From: Aeromonas rivipollensis
GTDB taxonomy: Bacteria; Pseudomonadota; Gammaproteobacteria; Enterobacterales; Aeromonadaceae
DNA length: 64,000 bases
NCBI RefSeq assembly: GCF_037811135.1
Contig: NZ_CP149130.1
Span: forward strand, 733,501-797,500
Reading direction: 5' to 3'
The translations under genes were made by a program, and so were the position numbers. How positions within the stretch are numbered: the first letter of the stretch is position 1; every line of letters begins with the position of its first letter. The notes beneath the pieces are model-generated. The model was not told the DNA's origin and did not search any database. It was given only the letters and a program-made list of their open reading frames with translations. This document shows, piece by piece, positions 36,440-45,212 of the stretch.

Positions 36440-36454
36440 ATGCGAGAGAGACGC

Positions 36455-36985
36455 TTACTTGGCAGCGTAACGCTCGGCAGAAGTCAGGATTTCGGCTTCG
36501 GCAGCTGCCTTGTCGCCCCAGCCTTCCACCTTGACCCACTTGCCCGCTTCCAGCTCTTTGTAGCGCTCGAAGAAGTGCTGGATCTGGGCTTTCAGCAGCT
36601 CGGGCAGGTCGTTCACATCCTGGATGTGATCGTACTGCTTGGTCAGCTTGGAGTGCGGCACGGCCACGATCTTGGCATCTTCGCCAGATTCGTCGGTCAT
36701 CTTCAGCACGCCGACCGGACGGCAGCGAATGACGGAGCCGGCCAGCAGCGGGTAGGGAGTCGGCACCAGCACGTCGACGGGATCCCCGTCCAGGGACAGG
36801 GTGGCGTTCACGTAACCGTAGTTGCACGGGTAGAACATAGGGGTGGACATGAAGCGATCAACGAAGATGGCACCGCTGTCCTTGTCGACTTCGTATTTGA
36901 TCGGGTCGGCATTCTGCGGGATTTCGATGATGACGTAGATGTCGTCAGGCAGGCTCTTGCCAGCCGGTACCAGGTTCAGGCTCAT
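36455..36985 (-). CDS. ppa: Inorganic pyrophosphatase
   Basis: 176 residues, the same length as E. coli Ppa, from ATG 36985 ([18 protein letters not shown]) with AAAGGAAAC before it. Family I soluble enzyme that hydrolyses PPi and pulls biosynthetic reactions forward. Active-site segments: [35 protein letters not shown] (three Asp for Mg2+), [15 protein letters not shown] and KWVKVEGW. Monocistronic. Confidence 0.97.
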   Translation of the reverse strand: MSLNLVPAGKSLPDDIYVIIEIPQNADPIKYEVDKDSGAIFVDRFMSTPMFYPCNYGYVNATLSLDGDPVDVLVPTPYPLLAGSVIRCRPVGVLKMTDESGEDAKIVAVPHSKLTKQYDHIQDVNDLPELLKAQIQHFFERYKELEAGKWVKVEGWGDKAAAEAEILTSAERYAAK

Positions 36986-37219
36986 GACGTTTCCTTTGAG
37001 TGTTGGAGTCAAGTTTGCAGGCCGACATTATAGCGATGTCCCGTGAAATGACCATATTTCGCGGGCAGGGGAGCGCGCTGGCGGATGCCGCGTCGCCTGA
37101 GGTCGTCCGATTTCTGTCGCCTTGCCGGGCCTGGCTGCGCTCTGGCCATGGTCGCGGCTTGTGCCACCGGGTCAAGAGACCCTAGAATGCGCACTCCCTT
37201 TACTGGAAAAGGCAGCGGT

Positions 37220-38584
37220 ATGCACATTCACATTCTCGGGATCTGCGGCACCTTCATGGGTGGTCTGGCGGTGTTGGCGAAACAGCTGGGCTATCGAGTC
37301 ACCGGCTCGGATGCCAACGTCTATCCCCCCATGAGCACCCAGCTCGAGCAGCAAGGCATAGAGTTGACCGAGGGTTATGACCCCTCCCAGCTCGATCCGG
37401 CGCCGGATCTGGTGGTGATCGGCAACGCCATGAGCCGTGGCAACCCTTGCGTGGAGTATGTGCTGGATCGCAATCTGCCCTACATCTCCGGCCCTCAGTG
37501 GCTGCTGGAACACGTACTGCAGGATCGCTGGGTGCTGGCCGTGGCGGGCACCCATGGCAAGACCACTACCGCCAGCATGCTGGCCTGGGTGCTGGAATAC
37601 GCCAAGCTCGAGCCCGGCTTCCTCATCGGTGGCGTGCCGGGCAACTTCCCGGTCTCCGCGCGACTGGGCTCAGCCCCCTTCTTCGTCATCGAGGCGGACG
37701 AGTATGACTGCGCCTTCTTCGACAAGCGCTCCAAGTTCGTCCACTACCATCCGCGCACCCTGGTGATGAACAACCTGGAGTTCGACCACGCGGACATCTT
37801 CCCGGATCTCGCCGCCATCCAGCGCCAGTTCCATCACCTGATGCGCACAGTGCCGAGCAACGGCCGGGTGCTCTTCCCCCAGGCCGACGACAACCTCACC
37901 GCGGTACGCAAGATGGGCTGCTGGAGCGAAGTGGAGCTGGTGGGCCAGGACGACGCCAAGTGGAAGGCGGTCAAGCTGGCCGATGACGGCTCCGTCTTCG
38001 AGGTGTGGCTGGATGGCGTCAAGCAGGGCGAGGTGCACTGGGAGTGCATAGGCGAGCACAACGTCAACAACGGCCTGATGGCCATCGCCGCCGCCCGCCA
38101 TGCCGGTGTCATGGTGGAACACGGGATCAAAGCCCTCTGCCAGTTCAAGTCCCCCAAGCGGCGGATGGAGCTCAAGGGCGAGGTGGCGGGCATCAGCGTC
38201 TATGACGACTTCGCCCACCACCCCACCGCCATCGAGACCACTCTGGGCGGCCTGCGTGCCAAGGTGGGTAAGGCCCGCATTCTGGCGGTGCTGGAGCCCC
38301 GCTCCAACACCATGAAGCTGGGGGTGCACAAGGAGGAGCTGGCCGGCTGCTTCGACGGCGCCGACGAGGTGTTCTTCTTCCAGCCGGCGAACATCGGCTG
38401 GGACCTTGGCGAGGTGACCGCCCACATGAGCCGTCCGGCGAAGGTGTTTGACGATCTGGAGACCCTGATCAACCGGCTGGTGGCCGAGAGCCGTGCGGGG
38501 GATCATATTCTGATCATGAGCAACGGCGGCTTCGGTGGCATTCACGACAAGCTGATAGCCCGCCTCAAGCAAGGCACATCATGA
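37220..38584 (+). CDS. mpl: Murein peptide ligase (UDP-MurNAc : tripeptide)
   Basis: 454 residues. Recycles L-Ala-D-Glu-mDAP tripeptide from cell-wall turnover by joining it to UDP-MurNAc. ATG 37220 begins [24 protein letters not shown], as in the E. coli protein; the 45 in-frame codons further upstream are rejected. P-loop [31 protein letters not shown] and [12 protein letters not shown] are Mur ligase features. The ubiX start overlaps its stop by 4 bases. Confidence 0.97.
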   Translation: MHIHILGICGTFMGGLAVLAKQLGYRVTGSDANVYPPMSTQLEQQGIELTEGYDPSQLDPAPDLVVIGNAMSRGNPCVEYVLDRNLPYISGPQWLLEHVLQDRWVLAVAGTHGKTTTASMLAWVLEYAKLEPGFLIGGVPGNFPVSARLGSAPFFVIEADEYDCAFFDKRSKFVHYHPRTLVMNNLEFDHADIFPDLAAIQRQFHHLMRTVPSNGRVLFPQADDNLTAVRKMGCWSEVELVGQDDAKWKAVKLADDGSVFEVWLDGVKQGEVHWECIGEHNVNNGLMAIAAARHAGVMVEHGIKALCQFKSPKRRMELKGEVAGISVYDDFAHHPTAIETTLGGLRAKVGKARILAVLEPRSNTMKLGVHKEELAGCFDGADEVFFFQPANIGWDLGEVTAHMSRPAKVFDDLETLINRLVAESRAGDHILIMSNGGFGGIHDKLIARLKQGTS

Positions 38585-39192
38585 ACAAGCAGATCACCCT
38601 GGCGCTGACCGGCGCCTCAGGCGCCCCCTATGCCCTGCGCCTGCTCCAGTGTCTGGTGCAGGCGGACTATCGGGTTTATCTGCTCGCCTCTTCGGCCGCC
38701 CGGGTGGTGCTCAAGACCGAGCAGCAGCAGGAGTGGCCCGGCTCGCCGAAAGAGCTCTCTGCCTATCTCTGTCGCCAATATGGCGCCAGGGAGGGACAGA
38801 TAGTCGCCTGCGGCAAGGAGGAGTGGTTCTCGCCGGTGGCCTCCGGTTCGGCGGCGCCCAGGCAGATGGTGGTCTGCCCCTGCTCCATGGGTACCGTCTC
38901 GGCCATTGCCAACGGCACCTCCGACAACCTGCTGGAGCGGGCGGCGGACGTGGTGATCAAGGAACGCGGCCAGCTCATTCTGGTGCCCCGCGAGAGCCCC
39001 TTCTCGGCGATCCATCTGGAAAACATGCTGAAACTGGCGCGACTCGGGGTGACCATCATGCCCGCCGCGCCGGGGTTCTATCATGAGCCGAAAAGCATCG
39101 AGGATCTGGTGGACTTCATGGTCGCCCGCATCCTCGATCATCTGGGGGTCGAGCATGCGCTGACCAGTCGCTGGGGCTATGCCAAGTCCTGA
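38581..39192 (+). CDS. ubiX: Flavin prenyltransferase UbiX
   Basis: 203 residues. Makes prenylated FMN, the cofactor UbiD needs to decarboxylate a ubiquinone precursor. [19 protein letters not shown] at the N-terminus, [21 protein letters not shown] (FMN site) and [21 protein letters not shown] are typical. Starts within the mpl stop codon (ATGA), so it is coupled to mpl, and a terminator follows. Confidence 0.96.
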   Translation: MNKQITLALTGASGAPYALRLLQCLVQADYRVYLLASSAARVVLKTEQQQEWPGSPKELSAYLCRQYGAREGQIVACGKEEWFSPVASGSAAPRQMVVCPCSMGTVSAIANGTSDNLLERAADVVIKERGQLILVPRESPFSAIHLENMLKLARLGVTIMPAAPGFYHEPKSIEDLVDFMVARILDHLGVEHALTSRWGYAKS

Positions 39193-39220
39193 GTCAGCGA
39201 GACGAAAGAGAGACAAACAA

Positions 39221-39257
39221 AAGCGGCGCCGACCTGAACAGTCCGGCGCCGCTTTTT
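39221..39257. terminator. Terminator between ubiX and the TetR-family regulator
   Basis: 10-bp stem AGCGGCGCCG/CGGCGCCGCT flanked by A-rich and TTTTTATT tracts; usable from both sides. Confidence 0.88.
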
Positions 39258-39271
39258 ATTGGCAGGTAGGA

Positions 39272-39886
39272 TCAGACCACCTGAAGGGGGGCCGTCACGT
39301 ACTTGAACAGAAAATCGGTCACTTCTTCCCGGCTCGGGCGCTGTGGCTGATTGATCATCTGCATCATGACGTAGCCGAACCCGGTCAGGGAGCGGGCCAG
39401 ATCCTGCGCCGACAGCACGCTCTTGATCTCGCCGCTGTCCATGGCCGCTTGCAGGTGGGGGGCGATGCGCTCCAGCGCCTTGTCCAGCAGACGGGTGTAA
39501 CGGGGCCAGACCTCTTCCCGTACCGATGAGCTCCATTCCAGCCAGATGCTGGCGTGGTCCGGTTTGTCATAGGCGGCGTCAACGAACAGCTTCACATGGC
39601 GGTGGATGCTGTCCCTGACCGAGCCCTGGCCGTTGTAAGCCTGCTCGAGGATCTGCTGCACAAAGCCTTCAATTTCGGCCAGCACTTCATCGACCAGATC
39701 TTCACGGGTGTTGAAATAGTTGAACACTGTGGCAACCGAGACTTTGGCCTGCTCGGCAATCTCGGCATGTCCCGCACGGCCGATGCCGCGACGGGAAAAT
39801 ACCTCGATGGCACATTCCATCAATTGATCACGACGAGCCTCCGGCGACAGCCGGGTCCGACGTCTTATTTCTGCGCGTGGTTCCAT
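39272..39886 (-). CDS. litR: Quorum-sensing master regulator of the LuxR/HapR/LitR type (TetR fold)
   Basis: 204-residue TetR-family DNA-binding protein. The first 70 residues are close to HapR/OpaR/LitR of Vibrio: RTRLSPEARRDQLMECAIEV, GIGRAGHAEIAEQAKVSVAT and NYFNTREDLVDEVL, with the recognition helix VSVATVFNYF. The C-terminal ligand/dimer domain is more divergent (WLEWSSSVREEVWPRY is shared). It is next to and divergent from hpt, the same neighbourhood as in Vibrio. It probably integrates a phosphorelay/autoinducer signal; which one cannot be read here. TetR membership is certain, the LitR name likely. Confidence 0.87.
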   Translation of the reverse strand: MEPRAEIRRRTRLSPEARRDQLMECAIEVFSRRGIGRAGHAEIAEQAKVSVATVFNYFNTREDLVDEVLAEIEGFVQQILEQAYNGQGSVRDSIHRHVKLFVDAAYDKPDHASIWLEWSSSVREEVWPRYTRLLDKALERIAPHLQAAMDSGEIKSVLSAQDLARSLTGFGYVMMQMINQPQRPSREEVTDFLFKYVTAPLQVV

Positions 39887-40087
39887 AGTTTTTTCATCTA
39901 ATAGTTATTGATTATGGTGTTTATAGTATTGTCACCGATAATGCCCGAAGGCTTGCTAACTCTATCAATTAAAATAAGCCGATAAAAGCATCACGTATGC
40001 CTGACGCCTTCCGGTTGGAGTGGTAGAATCATCGGTTTTGATGTTAATGAACGGCCAATAACCCTTTGGCCATTATTGGAGTAAGTG

Positions 40088-40618
40088 ATGAAACACAACG
40101 TCGAGGTGATGATCTCCGAGGCTGACGTCGCCGCCCGGATCGCCAAACTGGGTGAAGAGATCACCGCCCGTTACCAGGGCTCCGATGAAGTCGTGATGAT
40201 TGGCCTCTTGCGCGGCTCCTGCGTCTTCCTGGCCGATCTCTGCCGTCAGTGCCAGCTGCCCATCACCCTGGATTTTATGACTGCCTCCAGCTATGGCTCC
40301 GGCATGCACAGCACCCGTGACGTGCGCATCCTCAAAGATCTGGATGATGACATCAAAGGCAAGGACGTGGTGATCGTCGAGGACATCATCGACACCGGTT
40401 ACACCCTCAACAAGGTGCGCGAGATCCTCTCCCTGCGCGAACCTAAATCCCTGGCCATCTGCACCCTGCTGGACAAGCCGTCCCGTCGTGAGGTCCAGGT
40501 GCCGGTGGACTGGATTGGCTTCGCCATCCCGGATGAGTTCGTGGTGGGCTGTGGCATCGACTACGCCCAGAAGTACCGTAATCTGCCCTTCATCGGCAAG
40601 GTAGTTCCGCAAGAGTAA
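40088..40618 (+). CDS. hpt: Hypoxanthine phosphoribosyltransferase
   Basis: 176 residues. Salvages hypoxanthine (and guanine) to nucleotides using [26 protein letters not shown] at the N-terminus, [16 protein letters not shown], and the PRPP motif [14 protein letters not shown] are diagnostic. GGAG precedes the ATG at 40088; a GTG one codon earlier is not needed. A terminator follows. Orientation next to yadGH matches E. coli hpt-(can)-yadG-yadH, but can is missing here. Confidence 0.97.
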   Translation: MKHNVEVMISEADVAARIAKLGEEITARYQGSDEVVMIGLLRGSCVFLADLCRQCQLPITLDFMTASSYGSGMHSTRDVRILKDLDDDIKGKDVVIVEDIIDTGYTLNKVREILSLREPKSLAICTLLDKPSRREVQVPVDWIGFAIPDEFVVGCGIDYAQKYRNLPFIGKVVPQE

Positions 40619-40670
40619 GCAAGGCTCGGACGTGGCAGGGCAGCTTGGCCGCCCGCCATCGACTGTCTTC

Positions 40671-40694
40671 AGGCGGCGCTAAAGCCGCCTTTTC
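40671..40694 (+). terminator. Terminator after hpt
   Basis: 7-bp stem AGGCGGC/GCCGCCT, 6-base loop, TTTTCTGTC. Confidence 0.75.
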
Positions 40695-40730
40695 TGTCTC
40701 GAGATGGGCTCATCCATCACAGGGGTTGCA

Positions 40731-41648
40731 ATGAACGCATTGGAAATCAGCGGTCTGAAGAAGACCTATCAGGGGGGCGTCGAAGCCCTCAAGGGCATAG
40801 ATCTCACCGTCAAGCAGGGAGATTTCTTCGCCCTGCTCGGCCCGAACGGGGCAGGCAAGTCCACCACCATCGGCGTGATCAGTTCGCTGGTGAACAAGAG
40901 TGCCGGCAAGGTCAAGGTGTTCGGTTACGACATCGACACCGATCTGGAGCTGGCCAAGGCCCAGCTCGGGCTGGTGCCCCAGGAGTTCAACTTCAGCCAG
41001 TTCGAGAAGGTGAGCCAGATTGTCACCCACCAGGCCGGTTTCTACGGTGTGCCAAGGGCCGAGGCCAAGGTGCGTGCCGAGAAGTACCTGCGCCAGCTCG
41101 ATCTGTGGGACAAGCGTGACATGGCGGCCCGTACCCTCTCCGGCGGCATGAAGCGCCGGCTAATGATAGCCCGCGCCCTGATGCACGAGCCCAGGCTGCT
41201 GATCCTGGATGAGCCGACCGCCGGGGTGGACATCGAGATCCGTCGTTCCATGTGGAGTTTCCTCAAGGATCTGAACGAGCAGGGTGTCACCATCATACTC
41301 ACCACCCATTACCTGGAAGAGGCCGAGATGCTGTGCCGCAACATCGGCATCATCGACAAGGGGCGCCTCATCGAGAACACCAGCATGAAGAACCTGCTCG
41401 GCAAGCTGGGGCGGGAGACCTTCCTGCTGGATCTGGTGCCTGGCAGCCAGGTGCCGACCCTGCCCGAGTTCAACGGTCGCATGCAGGATGAGCACACCCT
41501 GGAGGTGGAGCTGGACAAGAGCCAGTCCCTCAACAGCCTGTTCGAGCAGCTCTCCGCCCAGGGGGTGCAGGTGCTGAGCATGCGCAACAAGGCAAACCGG
41601 CTGGAAGAGCTGTTCGTCAACCTGGTAGAGGAGGGTCGCAAAGCATGA
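40731..41648 (+). CDS. yadG: ABC transporter ATPase YadG
   Basis: 305 residues from ATG 40731 (MNALEISGLKKTYQGG). Walker A GPNGAGKSTTIGVIS, signature TLSGGMKRRLMIARALM, Walker B LLILDEPTAGVDIE and H-loop ILTTHYLEEAEML. ABC-2/DrrA-type exporter ATPase that works with the YadH permease, whose ATG overlaps its stop. Substrate not known. Nine extra in-frame residues upstream are not favoured. Confidence 0.95.
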   Translation: MNALEISGLKKTYQGGVEALKGIDLTVKQGDFFALLGPNGAGKSTTIGVISSLVNKSAGKVKVFGYDIDTDLELAKAQLGLVPQEFNFSQFEKVSQIVTHQAGFYGVPRAEAKVRAEKYLRQLDLWDKRDMAARTLSGGMKRRLMIARALMHEPRLLILDEPTAGVDIEIRRSMWSFLKDLNEQGVTIILTTHYLEEAEMLCRNIGIIDKGRLIENTSMKNLLGKLGRETFLLDLVPGSQVPTLPEFNGRMQDEHTLEVELDKSQSLNSLFEQLSAQGVQVLSMRNKANRLEELFVNLVEEGRKA

Positions 41649-42418
41649 ATCCCATGACCTATTACATCGCCTTCAAGAGCATACTGGCCAAGGAAGTGAG
41701 CCGCTTTACCCGGATCTGGATCCAGACCCTGGTGCCGCCGGCCATCACCATGAGCCTCTACTTCGTCATCTTCGGCAACCTCATAGGGTCGCGCATCGGT
41801 GACATGGGGGGCTTCAGCTACATGGAGTTCATTGTGCCCGGCCTCATCATGATGTCGGTCATCACCAACTCCTACTCCAACGTTGCCTCCTCCTTCTACA
41901 GCGCCAAGTTCCAGCGCAACGTGGAGGAGCTGCTGGTGGCGCCAGTGCCCAACTACATCATCATCGCCGGCTATGTGGGCGGCGGTGTGGCACGGGGCCT
42001 CTGTGTCGGCCTCATCGTCACACTGGTCTCCCTGTTCTTCGTGCCGCTGCAGGTCCACCATCTGTTCAGTGTCTGCTTCACCGTGCTGCTGACCTCGATC
42101 CTGTTCTCCCTGGGGGGGCTCATCAACGCCGTGTTCGCGAAGTCGTTCGATGACATCAGCATCATCCCGACCTTCATCCTGACGCCGCTCACCTATCTGG
42201 GGGGAGTCTTCTACTCCATCAGCCTGCTGCCGCCGTTCTGGCAGGGGGTCTCCCAGGTGAACCCCATCATCTACATGGTGAACGCGTTCCGCTACGGCTT
42301 CCTCGGCATTTCCGACGTGCCGCTCGGCACCGCCTACCTCATCATCATCGGCTTCATAGTCGCGCTCTACGGACTTGCCTGGTGGCTCATCTCCCGCGGG
42401 ACAGGGCTGCGCCACTGA
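41645..42418 (+). CDS. yadH: ABC-2 type permease YadH
   Basis: 257 residues with six predicted helices and the ABC-2 signature (SVITNSYSNVASSFYSAKFQRNVEELLVAP..., TYLGGVFYSISLLPPFWQGVSQVNP). Overlaps yadG by ATGA. The pair is conserved next to hpt and the pan genes in enterics as well. Function in export of an unidentified compound. Confidence 0.95.
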   Translation: MNPMTYYIAFKSILAKEVSRFTRIWIQTLVPPAITMSLYFVIFGNLIGSRIGDMGGFSYMEFIVPGLIMMSVITNSYSNVASSFYSAKFQRNVEELLVAPVPNYIIIAGYVGGGVARGLCVGLIVTLVSLFFVPLQVHHLFSVCFTVLLTSILFSLGGLINAVFAKSFDDISIIPTFILTPLTYLGGVFYSISLLPPFWQGVSQVNPIIYMVNAFRYGFLGISDVPLGTAYLIIIGFIVALYGLAWWLISRGTGLRH

Positions 42419-42434
42419 GGTGCAACCGGCCAGC

Positions 42435-42461
42435 AAAAAGGCGCCCTCGGGCGCCTTTTTT
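42435..42461. terminator. Terminator between yadH and the monooxygenase gene
   Basis: Stem AAAAAGGCGCC/GGCGCCTTTTT with a 4-base loop; symmetrical A and T tracts. Confidence 0.93.
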
Positions 42462-42480
42462 ATTTGTCTGGTGCAGAGCC

Positions 42481-42828
42481 TCAGAGGGCTGGCGCGTTGT
42501 AGTCCGCCGGCTCGTCGCTGTAGACGCAGACGTTCCACTTGGCCGCCAGACCCTCTTCGGCCAGACAGTAACGCTCGAAGAAGGCCTTGATCTCGGCGCG
42601 CTGGCAGTGGGCCTCGAAGCTGGCCATGTCTTGCCAGATCTCGTTGAAGACGATGGGGAAGCTCTCCCCCTCGGCGAAGGGGCTGGCAATGTGGCGGGTG
42701 ACTCTGTACTGCAGGCAGCCGTCCTCCCTCAGGGTGTTGGGCTCCAGCCCCTGCAAGACCTGGAACAGAGCCTGCTCCTTGCCCGGCTTGGACTGGAACT
42801 GGGCGATGCAATAAACCTTCTTGGACAT
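42481..42828 (-). CDS. ABM (antibiotic biosynthesis monooxygenase)-fold protein
   Basis: 115 residues from ATG 42828 (MSKKVYCIAQFQSKPGKEQ), with AAGGAGACA 5 bases before. Dimeric ferredoxin-like ABM/YgiN type: NTLREDGCLQYRVTRH, FNEIWQDMASFEAHCQRAEIKAFF. Members include quinol monooxygenases and haem-degrading proteins, but the key residues for those are not clear, so the reaction is unassigned. A vestige of the panC 3' end lies directly upstream of this gene. Confidence 0.85.
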   Translation of the reverse strand: MSKKVYCIAQFQSKPGKEQALFQVLQGLEPNTLREDGCLQYRVTRHIASPFAEGESFPIVFNEIWQDMASFEAHCQRAEIKAFFERYCLAEEGLAAKWNVCVYSDEPADYNAPAL

Positions 42829-42848
42829 CTTTGTCTCCTTGCCGTGTC

Positions 42849-42920
42849 TCAACCCTGAAGGGTGACGACACTATTGTCGATAAGGCGGGCCTTGCCGGGG
42901 TAAGGGTCGGCCATCGGGAC
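42849..42920 (-). pseudogene. Diverged duplicate of the panC 3' end
   Basis: Reads [21 protein letters not shown] and a TGA on the minus strand, aligning with the end of the intact gene ([18 protein letters not shown]). It begins only a few bases after the panC stop codon. A tail relic with no start of its own. Confidence 0.8.
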
Positions 42921-42922
42921 TG

Positions 42923-43789
42923 TCAGTCGTTGCTTGCGCTGATGAGGGTGACAACGCGGTTGTCGATGAGGCGTGCCTTGCCGAGATAGGCAGCCATCAG
43001 GATCACCAGCCGCTTGCTGGCGGCGCTGGCCGATTCGAGGGTGTCGGCATCGACGATGTCGATGGCATCCGTCCTGAATCCGGCGTTGTCGAGACGCTGG
43101 CTGGCCTGGGCTACCAGGGAGGGGAGGTGGTGGTTCCCCGCTTCAATCTGCTCGGCAATCCAGTTCATGGTGCGCGCGAGCTCGGGGGCCAGGGCCCGCT
43201 CGGCGGCAGTCAGGTAGCCGTTGCGCGAGGAGAGGGCCAGCCCGTCCTCGGCCCGCACGGTGGGTACGCCGACTATCTCGACCGGCATGGCCATGTCGGC
43301 CACCATCTTGCGAATGAGCGCCAGCTGCTGGTAATCCTTCTGGCCGAAGCAGGCCACGTCGGGCTGCACCAGGTTGAACAGCTTGGTGACGACGGTGCTG
43401 ACACCGCGGAAGTGGCCAGGGCGCAGCGCCCCTTCCAGCAGGCTGGAGAGGCCCGGTACCTCGACGAAGGTCTGGCTGGACAGCCCGTGGGGATACATCA
43501 GCTCCGGGGTCGGGGTGAACACCAGATCCACGCCGGCGGCCTGCAGGGCGGCACAGTCCTGCTCCAGGGTACGGGGATAGTTGGCGAGATCCTCGGCCTT
43601 GTCGAACTGCAAGGGGTTGACGAAGATGCTGACGACCACCTTCTCGCCGTGGCTGCGGGCCTCATCGACCAGCGTGAGATGGCCCTGGTGCAGATTACCC
43701 ATGGTGGGCACGAATGCGATGGCGCGGCCTTCGCGGCGCCATTGGCCGATCTGTTCACGCAGAGCGGCAGGATTGTTCACAACCAACAT
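42923..43789 (-). CDS. panC: Pantothenate synthetase
   Basis: 288 residues. Joins pantoate and beta-alanine with [23 protein letters not shown] holds the HIGH-type motif, [14 protein letters not shown] [40 protein letters not shown] and [12 protein letters not shown] (KMSKS-type) follow. ATG 43789 used; the preceding TTG could also start. Downstream of panB on the same strand, about 100 bases apart, with a hairpin in between. Confidence 0.97.
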   Translation of the reverse strand: MLVVNNPAALREQIGQWRREGRAIAFVPTMGNLHQGHLTLVDEARSHGEKVVVSIFVNPLQFDKAEDLANYPRTLEQDCAALQAAGVDLVFTPTPELMYPHGLSSQTFVEVPGLSSLLEGALRPGHFRGVSTVVTKLFNLVQPDVACFGQKDYQQLALIRKMVADMAMPVEIVGVPTVRAEDGLALSSRNGYLTAAERALAPELARTMNWIAEQIEAGNHHLPSLVAQASQRLDNAGFRTDAIDIVDADTLESASAASKRLVILMAAYLGKARLIDNRVVTLISASND

Positions 43790-43851
43790 CAACAGTTCAC
43801 CTTCGGATAGGTCAAAGAAACAGGGATTGAAAGGGCCAGAGAGGGATGCGA

Positions 43852-43872
43852 AACGGGGGCTCAGCCCCCGTT
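43852..43872 (-). terminator. Hairpin between panB and panC
   Basis: Perfect 9-bp stem AACGGGGGC/GCCCCCGTT with a 3-base loop. The minus-strand side is followed by CGCATCCC rather than a run of T, so it may stabilise or attenuate rather than end the transcript. Confidence 0.5.
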
Positions 43873-43891
43873 GCCGTTCATGAGGCCAGGA

Positions 43892-44686
43892 TCAGTTGAA
43901 GCAGTGCTCGGGGCCGGGGAAGGTGCCCTCGCTGACCTGCTGTACATAGAGGCGGATGGCGGCGCGCATGTCACCCGTCTCGGCCAGGAAGTTCTTGGTG
44001 AACTTGGGCACATAGCCGGAGGTGATGCCAAAGGCGTCGTGCATCACCAGGATCTGGCCATCGGTGGCCGGGCCGGCGCCTATGCCGATGACAGGGATGC
44101 GCAGCGCCTTGCTGATGCGCTCGGCCAGGGCGACCGGCACGCATTCGAGCACCAGCAGCTGGATGCCCGCGGCCTGCAGTTCGAGGGCCTGACGGTAGAT
44201 CTCCTGGGCGTGGAACTCGTCGCGCCCCTGCACCTTGAAGCCGCCAAACACGTGGACGGATTGCGGGGTCAGCCCCAGATGACCGCAGACAGGCACGCCG
44301 TTGCGGGTCAGGTGGCGAATGCTCTCGCAGAGCCAGTCGCCCCCTTCCATCTTCACCATGCGGGCGCCGGCGGCCATCAGCCGGGCGGCGTTCTGGTAGG
44401 TCTGCTCGGGAGTGGCATAGCTCATGAACGGCATGTCGGTGACCACCAGCGCCTTGCTGGCGCCACGCACCACGCAGCGGGTGTGATAGACCATCTCATC
44501 CATGCTGACGGCCAGGGTGTCGTCCCCTCCCTGCAGCACCATGCCCAGGGAATCACCGATGAGCAGCACCTGGGCGCCTTCGTCGTCGAACAGCTTGGCG
44601 AAGGTGGCATCATAGGCGGTGATGGCGGTGATTTTTTGTCCGTCCTGCTTCATCTTCTGCAGGTCGGTGATGGTGATCTTGCTCAT
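43892..44686 (-). CDS. panB: Ketopantoate hydroxymethyltransferase
   Basis: 264 residues. First committed step of pantothenate synthesis. [32 protein letters not shown] (metal Asp), [17 protein letters not shown] and [18 protein letters not shown] are standard PanB motifs. ATG has GGAGCAACGT before it. It follows folK on the same strand with an 18-base gap, so pcnB-folK-panB-panC form a run. Confidence 0.98.
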   Translation of the reverse strand: MSKITITDLQKMKQDGQKITAITAYDATFAKLFDDEGAQVLLIGDSLGMVLQGGDDTLAVSMDEMVYHTRCVVRGASKALVVTDMPFMSYATPEQTYQNAARLMAAGARMVKMEGGDWLCESIRHLTRNGVPVCGHLGLTPQSVHVFGGFKVQGRDEFHAQEIYRQALELQAAGIQLLVLECVPVALAERISKALRIPVIGIGAGPATDGQILVMHDAFGITSGYVPKFTKNFLAETGDMRAAIRLYVQQVSEGTFPGPEHCFN

Positions 44687-44704
44687 TACGTTGCTCCTAC
44701 TCGT

Positions 44705-45202
44705 CTACTCGCCCGTGGCGGCGGCAAGGATCTCGAGACCATTGCGCGGACAGCGGGCAACCAGTTCGGTGAGCGGGGTGCCGCAGGGCAGCACCAGGGC
44801 GGGGGCGATTTCGGCAAGGGGCAGCAGGACGAACTCCCGCTCCTTCATGCCGTAGTGGGGAACGATCAGGCGTTCATGCTGGATGACTTGCTCGCCGTAC
44901 AGCAGCAGATCCAGATCCAGGGTTCTTGGACCCCAACGCTCGTCCTTGCGCACACGTCCCTGTTCCCGCTCGATTTTCTGCAGTTTATCCAGCAAAGCCA
45001 GGGGGCCGAGCCGGGTATGAAGCCGCACCACGGCATTGACGTAGTCCGGCTGATCCGCAGGGCCCATGGGGCGGCTGCCGTAAAGCTGCGAGGCCTGTTG
45101 CAATTCGGATTCCGGCAGCCTGCCCAGGGCGGCGACAGCCTGCCTGGCCTGGGCGACGGGATTGCCCAGGTTGGATCCGATGGCAACGAAGACCTCGATC
45201 AT
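44705..45202 (-). CDS. folK: Hydroxymethyl-dihydropterin pyrophosphokinase
   Basis: 165 residues from ATG 45202 (MIEVFVAIGSNLGNPVAQARQ). Transfers pyrophosphate from ATP to 6-hydroxymethyl-7,8-dihydropterin in folate synthesis. Motifs SQLYGSRPMGPADQPDYVNAVVRL and DERWGPRTLDLDLLLYGE, the latter with the Mg-binding Asp pair. Sixty-one in-frame residues upstream overlap pcnB and are rejected. pcnB ends 10 bases upstream. Confidence 0.96.
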   Translation of the reverse strand: MIEVFVAIGSNLGNPVAQARQAVAALGRLPESELQQASQLYGSRPMGPADQPDYVNAVVRLHTRLGPLALLDKLQKIEREQGRVRKDERWGPRTLDLDLLLYGEQVIQHERLIVPHYGMKEREFVLLPLAEIAPALVLPCGTPLTELVARCPRNGLEILAAATGE

Positions 45203-45212
45203 CGGGTGGCCT

